Below, piece after piece: positions 1 through 13,716 of a stretch of 64,000 nt of DNA (position 1 is its first letter; every line of letters starts with the position of its first letter). The stretch comes from Paramarasmius palmivorus. Its lineage: Eukaryota; Basidiomycota; Agaricomycetes; Agaricales; Marasmiaceae. Made by a program: the position numbers and the translations under genes. Below the pieces are notes generated by a model. The model had not been told where the DNA came from. It saw nothing but the letters and a program-made list of their open reading frames with translations, and did no database searches. The stretch covers positions 186,001 to 250,000 of the forward strand of contig JAYKXP010000035.1 of NCBI GenBank assembly GCA_037176845.1, given 5' to 3'.

Positions 1-1
1 A

Positions 2-2053
2 GGCCAAATTCGCTACAGCCAGCCGAAGTTTGTCTCTTCCGATTCGCTGAATGGCGAAGTTTTGCAGTCTCCGCGAAAGCGGCGCAAAGTCGTCATTGGG
101 ATCGAGAAACGGTGGAATAAAGCGGTCAACGACATGATGGCCGACAGAGAACAGGATTCCGATGGTGATGGGGAATTACCTACTCTGGAATTCTCTCTGA
201 GTACCAGGGGCTTGCGACCTTTAGCTAGAGCTCCGCCGAAAGCGGGTCCGAGCAATCCACGGCAAAGGAAGGCTAATGGTAAAAGCAAGATTACAGAGTC
301 CATCTCGGACTCTGATGACATCCCTGACAATGACGATCTTCGTGACAATTGGAGTCCACCACCGCCAGACGAGCTACTCCGTATTCCAGGCGAAGAGATT
401 TTATGTCGTGCCATGAAGAGCGCAAGCACGGAGTATTGGATTGCGAGAGTCTTGTCTTATATCCCACCTACGAATGCCAGAGAGAAGGGCAAGTACGAAG
501 TGGAATTTCTCGACGGAATCATAAAAGAGGTTCCTCGCGACTGGTTCTATGCCTATCACGAGGACGGCTTTGGGACGTGTAGGGCAGGACAATACGCGTC
601 TGAGTTCATTGATGATCCTGTCTCAGATGGCGATGACGCCTCTCGCTCACCTTCGCCTTCACCTAATTCACGCAATGACACTCCCTCACTGGACGACCCA
701 GCACCTCCTGCAACAATGTTCTGCGATCTTTCTATCCGAGAACAGTTCGCGTACTGTAAACCGGTATTACTTGCCGTTCTCAATAATCGGTATCCCCCTG
801 CTCGACGGAGGCATGACGACTTTATCAGTGGCGGGAAGAGGAGGAAGGGGCTGAATGACGAGGCTGGGTTGAGAGGCAAGATGGACCCCAAAGATGTATC
901 TCGACTCCAGAAACTCCTGGACAGGTGGTGCCTGGGCGACTCTGGAGCGTTGGCCAAGAACGATGACACGCACGAGGAACCTGACTCTGGTGCCGCTATT
1001 ACGGAGCTGGAGGGGAAGGTGCTACCGGTTCCTTCTGATGAGGGCTCTTCGCATGAAGAGGGTCCAATGAAGGCGACCACTAATGGGGCGACGGAAGATA
1101 AATTTGAAACTACATTGGTGTCTGTTGCTGCAGACGAATCCAAGGAGAATATGCCACCTGATGTCACAGTGGAAGGTCAATCGCGTGCTGGGAAGGCGAG
1201 TTGTTGTTTTACGTTGAAGAGTCCATGGACTAAACCTCAGATTAGACACCGAAGCTCGTATCCGGGACGCTTCCAACCACTGAAAACACTTTCGAGATCC
1301 ACGCAGACCCAATACCTTCATCACCTCCGCCCAGCGTCCCACCATCTTCTTCGGTCGCTTCATTGATTGAGGTAGTGAGCTCACTCTGTGCCCAATGCTT
1401 AGCTCATGGCAATGTTTACAGGAACCGGTTTCTGAGCCAGATAGAATGCCATTGGTTTTGGATACCTCCACGCCAAGGATATCAACACAAAGTATTGACG
1501 ATCCCTTCGACTCTCCCTTGACTGAGCTTGCCGCTAGTGATGAAGTGCGTCCTGAAAACTTGACTCGGTTGACTACTTAACGTATGGTCCTCTTTCAGGA
1601 GGATGAGGTTTTTGTTCGCCAAATTAACATCACGAAGAACCAATTTATCGGACGAAGCCGAGAAAGACAGCGAGGGTGTGATGCGTATGAAGCACTGTCA
1701 GGAATTGAGAAAGTCGATGTGCGTAGTGGACTTGAAAACAAATCTGGTTCATTGCTCATTTGTAATTGTATCAGTATACTCTTCAGGTGCTACTTCCCGA
1801 ACTCGTGCGCCAGATTCTGCTCTGGCGTCGAGGCTGTCGAAGATCCGTGGCCGTGATGAATGACGAAGAAGAGAGGAAGTTACACGAGAAGGCAGAGGAG
1901 CTAGTGCGAGAGGTCGATTGGGTGTGGGATGTTAAGCGGCTGAGGGATATGAAAGTAAAGGAATTGGAAAGGATTCAAAGGAAGACTCGTTCAGACCAGA
2001 ATAACATCACGGGCGGAACATCTACCCGGCCAAGGCGAGCTGGGAGAGGCTAG
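2..2053 (+). CDS. Unrecognised nuclear protein with Tudor/PWWP-like core, 5' partial
   Basis: The reading frame is open from the window edge, so the true start lies upstream. Early residues include a basic patch (PRKRRKV) that looks like a nuclear localisation signal. A globular stretch at about 370-600 reads WIARVLSY, KYEVEFLDG and VPRDWFY, a beta-barrel pattern reminiscent of Tudor or PWWP chromatin readers. It is followed by acidic, Ser/Pro-rich disordered sequence. Short introns are needed at about 1200-1300, 1372-1420 (gtagtg..tttacag), 1543-1596 and 1735-1785. The last exon begins with VLLPELVRQILLWR, is rich in Glu/Lys helix sequence, and stops at a TAG at 2051-2053. I do not recognise the family. 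A chromatin role is inference from the Tudor-like segment. Exact splice sites of the first intron are uncertain. Confidence 0.6.
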
Positions 2054-2289
2054 CTATATACCACTGCATCTTTTGGATCTTTCGCATTTTTCTTGCTCTG
2101 TATCAACGAGCCTATCGGAAGTCACATTCTATTACTATTACACGATTGTAGCCTTGTTGTTGTTCGTCCTGTTGTCTGCTCTAGGGATTTAATTTCAATG
2201 CTATTGAACCATGTATCTTCTAATCAGCTTTTGATTGACTCCGATACGACCATTCTATTGTACAACAATAGATATGTAAATGCCTACAG

Positions 2290-4540
<2,251 letters not shown>

Positions 4541-5136
4541 GAAAATGGCTGATACCTGTGTGAAAATCTACGCACCGTCGACCCGCGACCCTTGCACCAT
4601 TTCTCCTCGTTTTCTGAACTTTACCGACGAGATCCTCCGGATAGATGTGTCTGTAGATGCACAGAAAGAACACAGTGGTGGAGATTTAGGGTTAAGAGCG
4701 ATATTTCCCCAAAAAGGCATTTTGGTCGCATCACTGCAAGCCAATCCGTGAAATTCGATTTACTCATCGCTGGAAGTATATAACTACTACGCTAATACTA
4801 GGGCCAGGCGGTGCTACATGACGATTAAATACTAGAGTATGTCTATTTCATACGTTAATCCATAAATCAAAACCTTGGTCCAAGTCCATTCAGATCCAAA
4901 CCTAGATTCTAAACCATGCCCGCAACGACCCCGGCTCTTCATCCACCCAGAGCTCGGTCATCTCGAGGCTCGATAAATGGCCTATCCCCCGAAGCTCGGA
5001 TTAGGTGATAATGAGCGCCGCTGGACTCTTTCGCACTTCATCTCCAGGACGTCTTCTCGCGGCGAACAATCGTCACAGCATCCTGGCTTGCTCCTGCATC
5101 CCAGCCGCACAGTAGCCCAGTGCCATTCATGACGCC
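4541..5136. other. Intergenic, ELP3 upstream region
   Basis: No supported coding region. It lies between the ELP3 start and the 3' end of the apyrase gene, so it should contain the ELP3 promoter and the apyrase 3' UTR. Short open frames here have no recognisable domain. No repeat or strong TATA box was seen. Confidence 0.5.
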
Positions 5137-7472
5137 CTACTCGTCATAGAGCCGTCCATCAGGTGCTAAGGAATGCGAGCTGTTGACCCTAGATATCGCC
5201 CTCGGCACAATAGTGTTGTTAAGGTTCATCGTGGACCCATTCCTCGACCTTGAATGATATAACGAGCCGGTAGCCTCAAATCCCGGTGACGGTAGAGGCG
5301 AAGAGCTCCGGGAGCTCGAGGCAGATGATATTGCTACCGATGGTAACGAGTACGAAAGTCCAGGCGAGATACGTGTCGGAGTGACTTCCTGTTTAGAAGC
5401 CTTCAGAGCATTTGAAGATAAAGAAAGTTTGGGCGGTCGATGAGACCGTGAGCTGGTACGAGACCTAGGCGATCTCGGTGAAGTAGAGAATAGCCTCACT
5501 GTGGGCAACCACCGTTTTCTAGGAGGTGATGTCGATGAATATTCGTTACGTCCGTTTAGAAACGTGCCTTCTTCCAGAGAATAGGTATCCGCGTCTCTTC
5601 GATATTCTCGTCGTATTGTGCGTAGACACACCGCGCGTGCTCTACGCCATAGCGGCCATGTCAAGAGGAAGAATAAGAATAGCGTGAAGATGTAGAGGAG
5701 AATTACAGGTGAAAACCCGAGGGACGAGCGTGTGAGGGGATATGGAAGATGAGGAGATATGCGATTTTCAATCGCTTCTATTGAGAAAGGACGAATCGGT
5801 TTGAAAGGTGATGAATCCAGGTCGGGAACGTCGTCTATCGGGTCGACAATAGGCTTTGCGTTTCCTTGTAGAGAAGGTACCTTCACTGCTTGCCTCGAGC
5901 ACCATCTTCCCAAGTGTCCAGCTAATGGCCATGTCTGCTACAGTATCGACGGACTGGAAGGTTGGTCGTCCGAGACCCTTCTCTTCAGCTTGCTCTGCAA
6001 CTTTGTTCTGATCGCTCGTGCTGTTCCCGTTTGGGTCAACAATGCGAGGTAGTCCTATACCCTCGTGAAGCACGTTTGCAATCCATGCAGCTTTGAAACA
6101 CTGCATTTGCAGACGAGGTATCTCCACCTGAGGTCCCCATTTTCCTATACTGACAACCTGTCCATCCTTATCCTGTACCTCTCCGTCTCCACTGGGGGGC
6201 AGCATTGATTGCTCGTGCTGCTTTACAATGTCGTCCCATTCCCTGGCGCAGAACGCCGAAGCAGCACGCTCATAGTCGACATAGTTGTAAGGACCGCCGA
6301 GATTGAAAACGTGCTCTGAGGAGAACCAATATTCAGAAACACCGATGAAATGAGAGACAGAGAAATCGATGGAAGGGACATGGAGTCCATTCATGAGGCA
6401 TGGTGTGTCAGGGCACGGTGCATTTTTGTTGAGGAGAGGAGAGGACTTCTGCAAACATTGCTCGAAGGAGCCTGTACCCAACAATCGATGTTCTGTTTTC
6501 GCGTGGTCGCTTGCTGACCCAGAATGGACCGGCATTTCGGTGAGTTCCAAATGTTTTGGTAGGCATGGGTCTGGAACCACGTCCTTTTCTCCTGTCCGAC
6601 TGCTCTCGAATTCTTTTATGGCCATTCCGACGTATCTCTCCCTTGCTTGGTTCGTTCCATACCCCAACCAAGTCGCGACAAACACGTTGTGCCGGATATC
6701 TTCTCCGCTCAAGAGGCGTAATCGCACCTCGACGAGATCTTTTGAGTTGGGGTTCTCGAGTTGGTATGTCTCGCCGGGCTCGAATGCTATCTGTGTCGAA
6801 GCGCCGCCCATGTCCAAAAACCCGTATGTAGTCCTGTTTCCACTAGGACTCTTGTCCGTGAATCCGTCCATAAGATAGTTGACAGCAATCCATCCGAATA
6901 ATCCTTCCTCCTCTCCGGTGATGATCCTAACACTCGACCCGCATGGCCCAACATCGGACTTGTCTTCCAATTTGAAGTCTGAGTGAGTCCGAAAAAAGTT
7001 ACACGTCTGCAAAAGGATCTCCGCTTGTTGTTCCGGTGAGAGAAGTCGCATACCAGCGGTAGCGAGTAAGAAAAGAGGCGTTTCTTTTTGTAGCCTTGGT
7101 GGAACATGATCCCGGGCAAAGCTGAGCAAGGGTCGAAGGTATGCTGCTATGTCTTGATTTGGGTTTTCCGACTCTGCGAACGAGGATATACCTTTAGATA
7201 ACGGAACAAAAGGTAACGAGATGAGTCTTCTGAGCCCCGAGAATAAATAGAAATGACAACGTGCCAGGTTCAACCTTGGTGACCCATCCTTCCCCATCTC
7301 TTGTTCCTTTCTCTACTTTGGGTAACGTATGGGCGAGTTCGCCGGTTATTTCAAGTGCTGCGGGATCCTTCCAGCTGTAAATTTGCAATCTTGAACCAGA
7401 CGAGCCAGCGTCAATAACAATTCCAAAACGGCGACCAGCTAACCATGAATCGCCCGCGGTAGGAGGCGGCAT
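5137..7472 (-). CDS. YND1: Golgi apyrase, GDA1/CD39 nucleoside phosphatase
   Basis: Hydrolyses nucleoside di- and triphosphates in the secretory lumen, removing GDP/UDP after glycosyl transfer. Apyrase conserved regions are visible: GIVIDAGSSGSRLQIYSW near the N-terminus, LLATAGMRLL, EEEGLFGWIAVNYLM and GFLDMGGASTQIAFEPGE. A single membrane helix (VILLYIFTLFLFFLLTW) near 5690 precedes a Ser/Arg-rich tail of about 190 residues, the YND1-type layout with a lumenal catalytic domain and cytosolic tail. The start is the ATG at 7470-7472, because the longer open frame begins with a non-ATG codon. The first junction joins VEPG to ISSFAE and requires a GC..AG intron (7192-7264). A 46-nt intron near 5830-5880 links the catalytic part to the helix and tail. 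Confidence 0.88.
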
Positions 7473-8194
7473 ATCCCAAGTTGTAGGATGGAGAAGGAAA
7501 TTGCAGTCGTGGCACAGCGCCAAGGCCCAACAAACGAGCGGATTGTTGCACGTGGTAATAATGGGCGCTTATCTCTTCTCAGAAGATGTTCGCAATTCAA
7601 ATTATCGATAGTCCTGGACACGACACAGGACTGAGGAACCAGCAGCAATAATTCCGACCATTTTTAGAATCCACTTCAGGCTGCCTCCGATTGTATTCGG
7701 TGTTGTTACGGAACGCCCTTTGAAGATCTGAAGCGCGCATCCCTGGGAAAGCTGGAACTGAACAATTCGAATTCGTTACTGCTCTCATTTCTAACCATCA
7801 CCACTGTCAAATACATTGCAGCTTCCTCGATTGTTGGCATCAAGGATTTACAAAGTACCACACAGGTATGAGTCGATATAACCATTCATTTTCGTCTCTA
7901 CCACTCTCAGCGTCCCAGAGATGTGTTGATACCCTCAATGTCAACGCGACGCCGCCACGAATCACCTCAATTAGTAGTACGAATGGCACCGAACGATTAC
8001 CGGACAGCAATACGTCTGCCCGCTGTCAGGCTCGGATTCAATGTCGCGCGAAAGCCAACCCGAAAGGTGTGAAGAGCTGAGGGTGTGTGGTGCTATAAAA
8101 GGCGCTACGAAAGAAGACCAACGACATCCCAGTCCTCTCTTTCAGTCTTCTACTTGGATAACCTTTGATAGGTTCACTTGATTCGTTTTTCAAC
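7473..8194. promoter_or_regulatory. Divergent promoter region, apyrase / CFEM-like 1
   Basis: No supported gene. A TATAAAAGG box at 8094-8102 lies 93 bp upstream of the first CFEM-like start. Sequence from about 7835 onward is recognisably repeated at about 9300-9765 upstream of the second copy, for example CACACAGGTA, AACCATTCA and TCAGGCTCGG in the same order, so the promoter was duplicated with the gene. Confidence 0.6.
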
Positions 8195-9038
8195 ATGATC
8201 TTCAACCCAACTGTCATCCTTGTGGGCCTCTCGATGTCGACCATCGGTAGGTCACTGAATGCCTAGTTCTTGCGCTATTCCGATGCTGATAGTTGTTTTC
8301 TGCTAGCCCTCGCCGCCCCTTCTGTCAAACCCAGACAGGACATCGACTCCCCTTTCAAGGATCTTCCGCTTTACCCCGCCAAGTGCAAAGCGCAGTGTGA
8401 CTCAACTGACGCAGATTTTTTCGTAAGATTGATTCCAAATCATTCTGTAGCAACCTCCGGTTCTAATAGCACGCATATAACTACAGAGCTGCACGAATTC
8501 TGGTAAATCAGAGGATGTATGCCTTTGCAATAACAGTTTGCTCAGTCGAGTCGCAACATGCTATGGTTGCATCGCTACTGAAACCAAGGAACCGGTCGAC
8601 AAGTACCAGGGTATTATGGACAGTAAGTCTCAAGTACAAGCTTGAAGTATGCAGTGTTCTGATGGTTGTGAAATAGTCACCACTGGAGCATGCAACACCG
8701 TCGGAATCAAGGTAGATTCCCAGAAGATTTCTCTGGCTTCCGAGTCCAGTAGTGCTAGCACCACAAATGGTGCAACTAGTGCTACTTCAAGCGGCGGGGC
8801 TTCTCAGAGCGGTGGAGCCAGTGCTACTTCGAGTGGGGCTTCCGAAAGCGGTGGAGCCAGTGCTACTTCAAGTGGCGCGGCTTCCCCAAGCGGTGGAAGC
8901 TCTACTACTAGTACTGAAGCTGCTCCTGATAGCTCTTCGAGTGCTGAAAGTAAAAAAAGTGGTGCACTTAAGCATTATGCCCCTCTCAAACTGACCGCGT
9001 TGGGTATGGGAATGGGTTTCTTAGTTCTTGTAGCATAA
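8195..9038 (+). CDS. Secreted CFEM-like GPI-anchored cysteine-rich protein 1
   Basis: Four exons: 8195-8246, 8307-8422, 8487-8622, 8677-9038. The N-terminus MIFNPTVILVGLSMSTIALA is a signal peptide. The mature part has eight cysteines spaced C-x3-C-x9-C-x9-C-x-C-x10-C-x2-C and a distal C, close to the CFEM pattern of fungal surface proteins. Next comes a low-complexity Ser/Gly/Ala/Thr stretch with repeated SGGASATSSGA units (about 8760-8940), probably O-glycosylated. A terminal hydrophobic stretch (LTALGMGMGFLVLVA) follows, as expected of a GPI signal. CFEM proteins act at the cell surface in adhesion, haem or iron uptake, or host contact; the role here is unknown. It is a tandem paralogue of the gene at 9766 with the same four-exon structure. 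Confidence 0.85.
8760..8940 (+). repeat. Coding minisatellite, Ser/Gly/Ala/Thr repeat
   Basis: Two to three imperfect copies of a 36-nt unit encode SGGASATSSGAS within the last exon of CFEM-like protein 1. The unit is absent from the tandem paralogue, so the tract was gained or lost after duplication. Confidence 0.8.
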
Positions 9039-9299
9039 ATTAGCTTTAGTACGATCATTGTTGAATCTTTAATGATAATTTATTCTTGGGATCATCTTTT
9101 ACTCGAAAGCGAATGTCCTCTTAAACACCAATTGCAAAGTGCCGCTGCATTTGCCACTTGCCATTTGCTAGTAGTACCGTATCGGAGAATGCCGAGGTAC
9201 CTAAACTTGAACATTACCGTGATTTTTGCAAGTTCGCATGGGAAGATTTCCGTCTCTAACCATCATGTCCGCTAAACACTTCGATATTGAGATGTCGAC

Positions 9300-9765
9300 G
9301 TTTGATCGTTTGATCAAGGATCGACGAACTATCACACAGGTACGAGACTATGAGTTAATCTAACCATTCACTTCCGTATTGATATTCTCAGCCTCCCGGA
9401 CGTGTGTTGACGATACTCGACAGGCCATTCATTCGACGCCATATGATACAACAAATGATCGTCGCGCCAAGAGAAGTTAGCGACACATCCATCCGTTATC
9501 AGGCTCGGGTTGAAGGGAAATCGACCTCCCTTGAAACCGGAAACTTTCAAAGACCGTAAGGCTGTGAATACTAGTCTCGAGTATCCAGACTGGCAATATT
9601 ATCGCAAGCGATATGGTAAAATGTAGCGTGACGACGCCTTCAGGCTATAAAAGAGAGCACTACCTAGACACAAATGGCATCCCATCCCTCTTTTTCAACC
9701 TTCTACGCAATTAGCCTTTGATAGGCCCTTTTCAATTCTTCTTTCGCCCTTTAACATTATCAACA
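9300..9765 (+). promoter_or_regulatory. Duplicated promoter of CFEM-like 2
   Basis: TATAAAAG box at 9646-9653, about 115 bp upstream of the start. The pyrimidine-rich leader with CATCCCATCC and CCTTTGATAGG matches that of copy 1 (CATCCCAGTCC, ACCTTTGATAGG). Homology extends at least 350 bp upstream. Confidence 0.65.
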
Positions 9766-10397
9766 ATGATCTTCAACCCGATTGCACTCCTTTTGACACT
9801 CTCTTCGGTGTCGACCATCGGTGGGTCGAACACGAATGACTGTTGGTATATGATACTCACAAATTTCTCCATCTAGTACTTGCCGCTCCTACTGTCCCCT
9901 CGGTCGCAGTCAGACAGACCTCTGACAACGATCCTTTCAAGAACATCCAGGACGTCCCACAGAAATGCAAATCGCAATGCGAGGCGACTGACACAGACTA
10001 CCTTGTAAGTTGAACGATTCCAAGCGAAGCATCTGTTTCTGATACCAGTATATCTACAGAAATGCACAGAGTCCGGAAAAGCTAGCGAAGACTGTCTATG
10101 TCAGAACGATTTACTCAATCGGATCTCGACATGCTTTGGATGTGTAGCCTCTGAAAATAAGGAACCTGTCGACAAATACCAGGGCGCCATGGATGGTGAG
10201 TTTAGTTCTCTGTCGTGAAATATACAGTTTTCTGAAAGCGGTAAATTCTACTAGTCATCACTGGTGCATGCAACGCCGCTGGCATCAAAGTCAATTCGCA
10301 AAAGGTGTCCAACGGGGGCATCACACTCAATCGTGAAGGCGCTCTTAGAATGACTGCGTTGGGAATGGGAGTGGGTCTTCTGGTTCTTGCAGCATAG
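9766..10397 (+). CDS. Secreted CFEM-like GPI-anchored cysteine-rich protein 2
   Basis: Tandem paralogue of the gene at 8195. It starts MIFNPIALLLTLSSVSTI and uses introns at the same three places and phases. The eight cysteines are kept: KCKSQC, KCTESGKASEDCLCQ, STCFGC and GACNAAG. The Ser/Gly repeat tract is missing, so only about a dozen residues separate the cysteine domain from the C-terminal hydrophobic GPI-type signal (MTALGMGVGLLVLAA). Stop TAG is at 10395-10397. The short stalk would place the domain nearer the membrane than in copy 1; this is inference. Function beyond cell-surface display is unknown. Confidence 0.85.
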
Positions 10398-10609
10398 AAG
10401 TTACGATTGGAATGATTGTAGAATAGTTGACGACGTTTATTCAAATTTATTGGGATCAACTCAAACCTGAATTGTAGTGAAGCCGTGCGGCTCTACACGG
10501 CAAGATGAATGCCGATGAATGCCGAGGCAGGCATTGCCACACTATCAGTGATGCGTATTCCGGCAAGTCAGCCTCCATCAACCTGAGATCGAAGTCCATT
10601 ATGATTCAA

Positions 10610-11005
10610 TAGAGTGTATTTGTACAGGGTTATACGGGTTTCGTCCATACGCCTGGCCCTTACGTTTGTCACTCAAATAGACAGAAAAACGCTCCAATTT
10701 TCATTCGGAAATCTCCAGATCACGATCCGAACCTATACGACAAACCGTATAGCTCAAGAAGATAGCGGTATTGGGTTTGATGAGGCCTGGGTGGGGGATG
10801 AGTAGTGTATGCTATGACATTATGGGTTGCAGTTAGTGGTGTGCTATCACTGGTACCTAGGAAAGAGCAAGAGTCTGCAGTGCATTGACCCAGGTACGTA
10901 ACGCTAATTTTTACGGGTGACATTTGCAAAATTCATTCAAATGGACAGAGTGGAGCACTGTTTGGACGGGCAAAAACCCGTATAACCCTGTACAAATACA
11001 CTCTA
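10610..11005. mobile_element. MITE, about 392 bp, 30-bp TIRs, TA target duplication
   Basis: The left end (10611-10641) and the right end (10974-11004) are exact inverted complements over 31 bp, beginning AGAGTGTATTTGTACAGGG. Both ends abut a TA dinucleotide, at 10610-10611 and 11004-11005, as for Tc1/mariner-like insertions. The interior has no convincing ORF. The size, perfect ends and lack of coding content fit a non-autonomous MITE. Confidence 0.85.
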
Positions 11006-11440
11006 ATGGGTACTCTCAGCGTACCGCTGGAAGCGGTGCATGTCAAGGATGTTGAGACCCACTACGTAACGCCACCATACTGTGACCTGCTATTGAGTGG
11101 CACACTCAATAACACTGCCAAAGAATTCATTCACATGTAATCAGTCTTTGACTCAAGAGAAACTTGCTGATCACTACTATATGGCTACCTCCCGAAGAAA
11201 ACGTTGGGTATAGAGTTCGGTATGCTACTATCGGCTCTTTCAAGTTATATCTCGTGTATGTCCACAACGACCATTCGGAACGGTCAGCAAATTACTCCAG
11301 ATATGATACACACACGTTCAGATAGATCGGCGCTCCTCCTCTGCTGGGGATCGGTACCTGTCCGAATCTTTCACAAGAAGTAGGAGCAAGGCCGCGCATG
11401 TTGCAATGACCTGAAGAGCGGGTTTCATCATTCAGCTGTT
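11006..11440. other. Intergenic between MITE and MFS transporter
   Basis: No supported gene. It is the 3' flank of the MFS gene. No repeats were recognised other than the MITE end. Confidence 0.4.
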
Positions 11441-13407
11441 CTAGACCTGGACAAGTGAAGAACCCACAGCATTAACCCAGAACACAACCGACGGCGCAGT
11501 AGCAATTGTTCTAGAGATATAAATGTCACCATCGTGAAAGGTAGATGTATTGGTACATCAACATACGATGTGAGAATAGTTCCCATGATGAACGGCGAGA
11601 CGAAAAGACCGAAGCTGTAAACCATCTCAATGGCCGCTAAGGTCTCCCCTGGGTTGCAAGTGAATATTTTTCGTATATCACGCAGAAGCATCTGACTTAC
11701 CCTGTTTGAGCGGCTCGACCGAACCAGCGACTAGACTGCGGAATACAGGATTCCGTGCTGAGCTTACTCCCATGAATACAATAGCTACATCATATGATCG
11801 TCATGAACAGCATATCCTGACAAGCATAATGACCATGCACGCACCGGAATATTGGCCCAAACGAGTACCTGATATAGCTACCAGAATGGGGCCAACGGCT
11901 TCGATGATCCATGAGATCATAGTGACATGAACGTCGAGATAGTCCGTGGTTTCGTCGTCGGTTTGTTGATCCACACGGACATCTTGGGTCGTCTGGTTTC
12001 GGCGCTTGTACAATGGCCGTAGGCACTTTATGATCAAAGGAATAATGAAAGCCATGGTAAATGTCCCTGATAGCGAGTACAAAGCCAGTGCGTATCCTGT
12101 CTAAAATCCGTACCAATTGCGTAAGTACGTATGCATTTGGAGGGAGAGGAAGAGGGCTTACATCGGCGGGTTTGTAGTTGTATATAGACGTCAAGTAAAT
12201 GACCAGGGCTGCCCCGATATGCCCAGCACTTGCCATTGCGAGTAAGATATGGATTGATAGTATGATAAGTCGCCAATTTCGCCTCCCGGTATGCTCGTTA
12301 TAGGTTGGCTTTAGGTTCTTGAGAGGGCCAAGATTGGATCCTATGGTAGCCGCGATGCGTTGAGGCAAGGACATATGGGCACGACTAGCAGCAATTCGAG
12401 CTGCCTCTTCTTCCCGTTCTCGACGAAGAGCCTCCCTTTTTTCTCTAGGGAACGATTCTGGGAGGATGAAGGCGATATACATCAACGCTACGCCCTGGAT
12501 TGTGGCAGACACGTAATAAACAGGTAAAATCTTGTTGGTTAACGTGGTAATATTGCCGCCAGCGAGAAATGAAATTCCATCCCCTATAAAATCGTTCAAC
12601 ATTTCAATTACGCACAAGAGATCTATATATTCACCAAGTTGAGCCCATCCGTTTAGAGTACTCAGCGCAGCGGTCCTTAAGCGAGAACAGTTAGTATGTA
12701 GAGCTAAGGATACATCGCAATCTAGAACTCACCTGGCTTCATGGTCTACGACATCCACGACATAGGTGTTGACCAAGAACAGCATGAGATATGCACCGGA
12801 AACCGAGTCCAACAGAACCCATAATATGAGCCAGACGATCTCTAGTATCTCACCCATGAATTGCGAGGTGATTAGGAAAAGGTTTGACGCCAGAGCAACC
12901 ATTACAGTTCCTAACATTGCAGGGCGTCTTCCAAAACGTGCCGACAGTACTCCCAAAATGTTGAATCCGACCAGTGCTGAAGACTCGATATCAGCGAATG
13001 CGACAGAGAAAAGAGACAAGTTCTGAACGCACATCCCAAGCCACCAACCACACCTGTAATCGTTAGAACCAGAGTATACAATTCTCGCACATCGGGCGCT
13101 GAACACAGCTCGTCTGGCATGGGACCTTGCTCCGGAACCTTGTTTGGGTCATTTCTGATATAGTACTGACGACAGATAAGCTGTTGTATGAGGTACACCT
13201 ATAATCGGTTCAACAATTAGATCGATTCTAGCTTGTCGTTGGAACGCATACCGCCGTTGTCTGAGGCAGTTGGTTAGCGAGGCGACACCCCAAGATGACC
13301 GGGATGACCAGAGAAACAGGAGAATAGCTCTTGAGAGAAAACCATTGCCTCTGCCTAGTTTGAGAGTCCCTTGGTTGCAAGAGAGGTTGATTTTCGCCGT
13401 CGGCCAT
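11441..13407 (-). CDS. Major facilitator superfamily transporter
   Basis: Multi-exon gene with about twelve predicted membrane helices, for example SPVSLVIPVILGCRLANQL at the start and GGLGCAFRTCLF-type, ALVGFNILGVLSARFGRRPA and LGTVMVALASNLFLITSQF segments. The loop LSARFGRRPAMLG is the MFS motif A after helix 2. A central charged cytosolic loop (REKREALRREREEEAARIAA) separates the two halves. The last exon reads STIATAPSVVFWVNAVGSSLVQV after an intron with a gtatgt donor and ctctag acceptor, and stops at 11441-11443. The start is ATG 13405-13407 (MADGENQPLL). It resembles the general-substrate or TetA-like MFS group common in Agaricomycetes; the substrate cannot be told. It is divergent from the TilS gene with 309 bp between starts. 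Confidence 0.85.
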
Positions 13408-13716
13408 CTTCCGTTGTTGTTGGGGAGCCCGGGAGGGTTTTGGGGAGCTGGATGGCAATCGCCTTGCAACGATGCGACTCCAGATGCTAATAAATAGTAG
13501 TCAGATAACGCGGGTTCCCAAAGAATACCGCTCCTCACCATTTTCCCGGCTAACCACAAGGTCCGTGCAGCGTGGGCACGGGCGCTACGCGTCCCTGTAT
13601 CACTGCGCGTCAGCTGCGCAAAGTATTTTGTTCCTTGATTCATGCAATCCTGGAGTGCATCCTGGAACGCAGTCAAGAGTCGAGTATTACCGATAACAAG
13701 AGATGAATTCTCAAGG
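13408..13716. promoter_or_regulatory. Shared divergent promoter, MFS transporter / TilS
   Basis: The 309-bp gap separates two divergent ATG codons (13407 minus, 13717 plus). There is no clear TATA box. It is GC-rich relative to the flanks. Shared regulation is inference from geometry. Confidence 0.4.
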
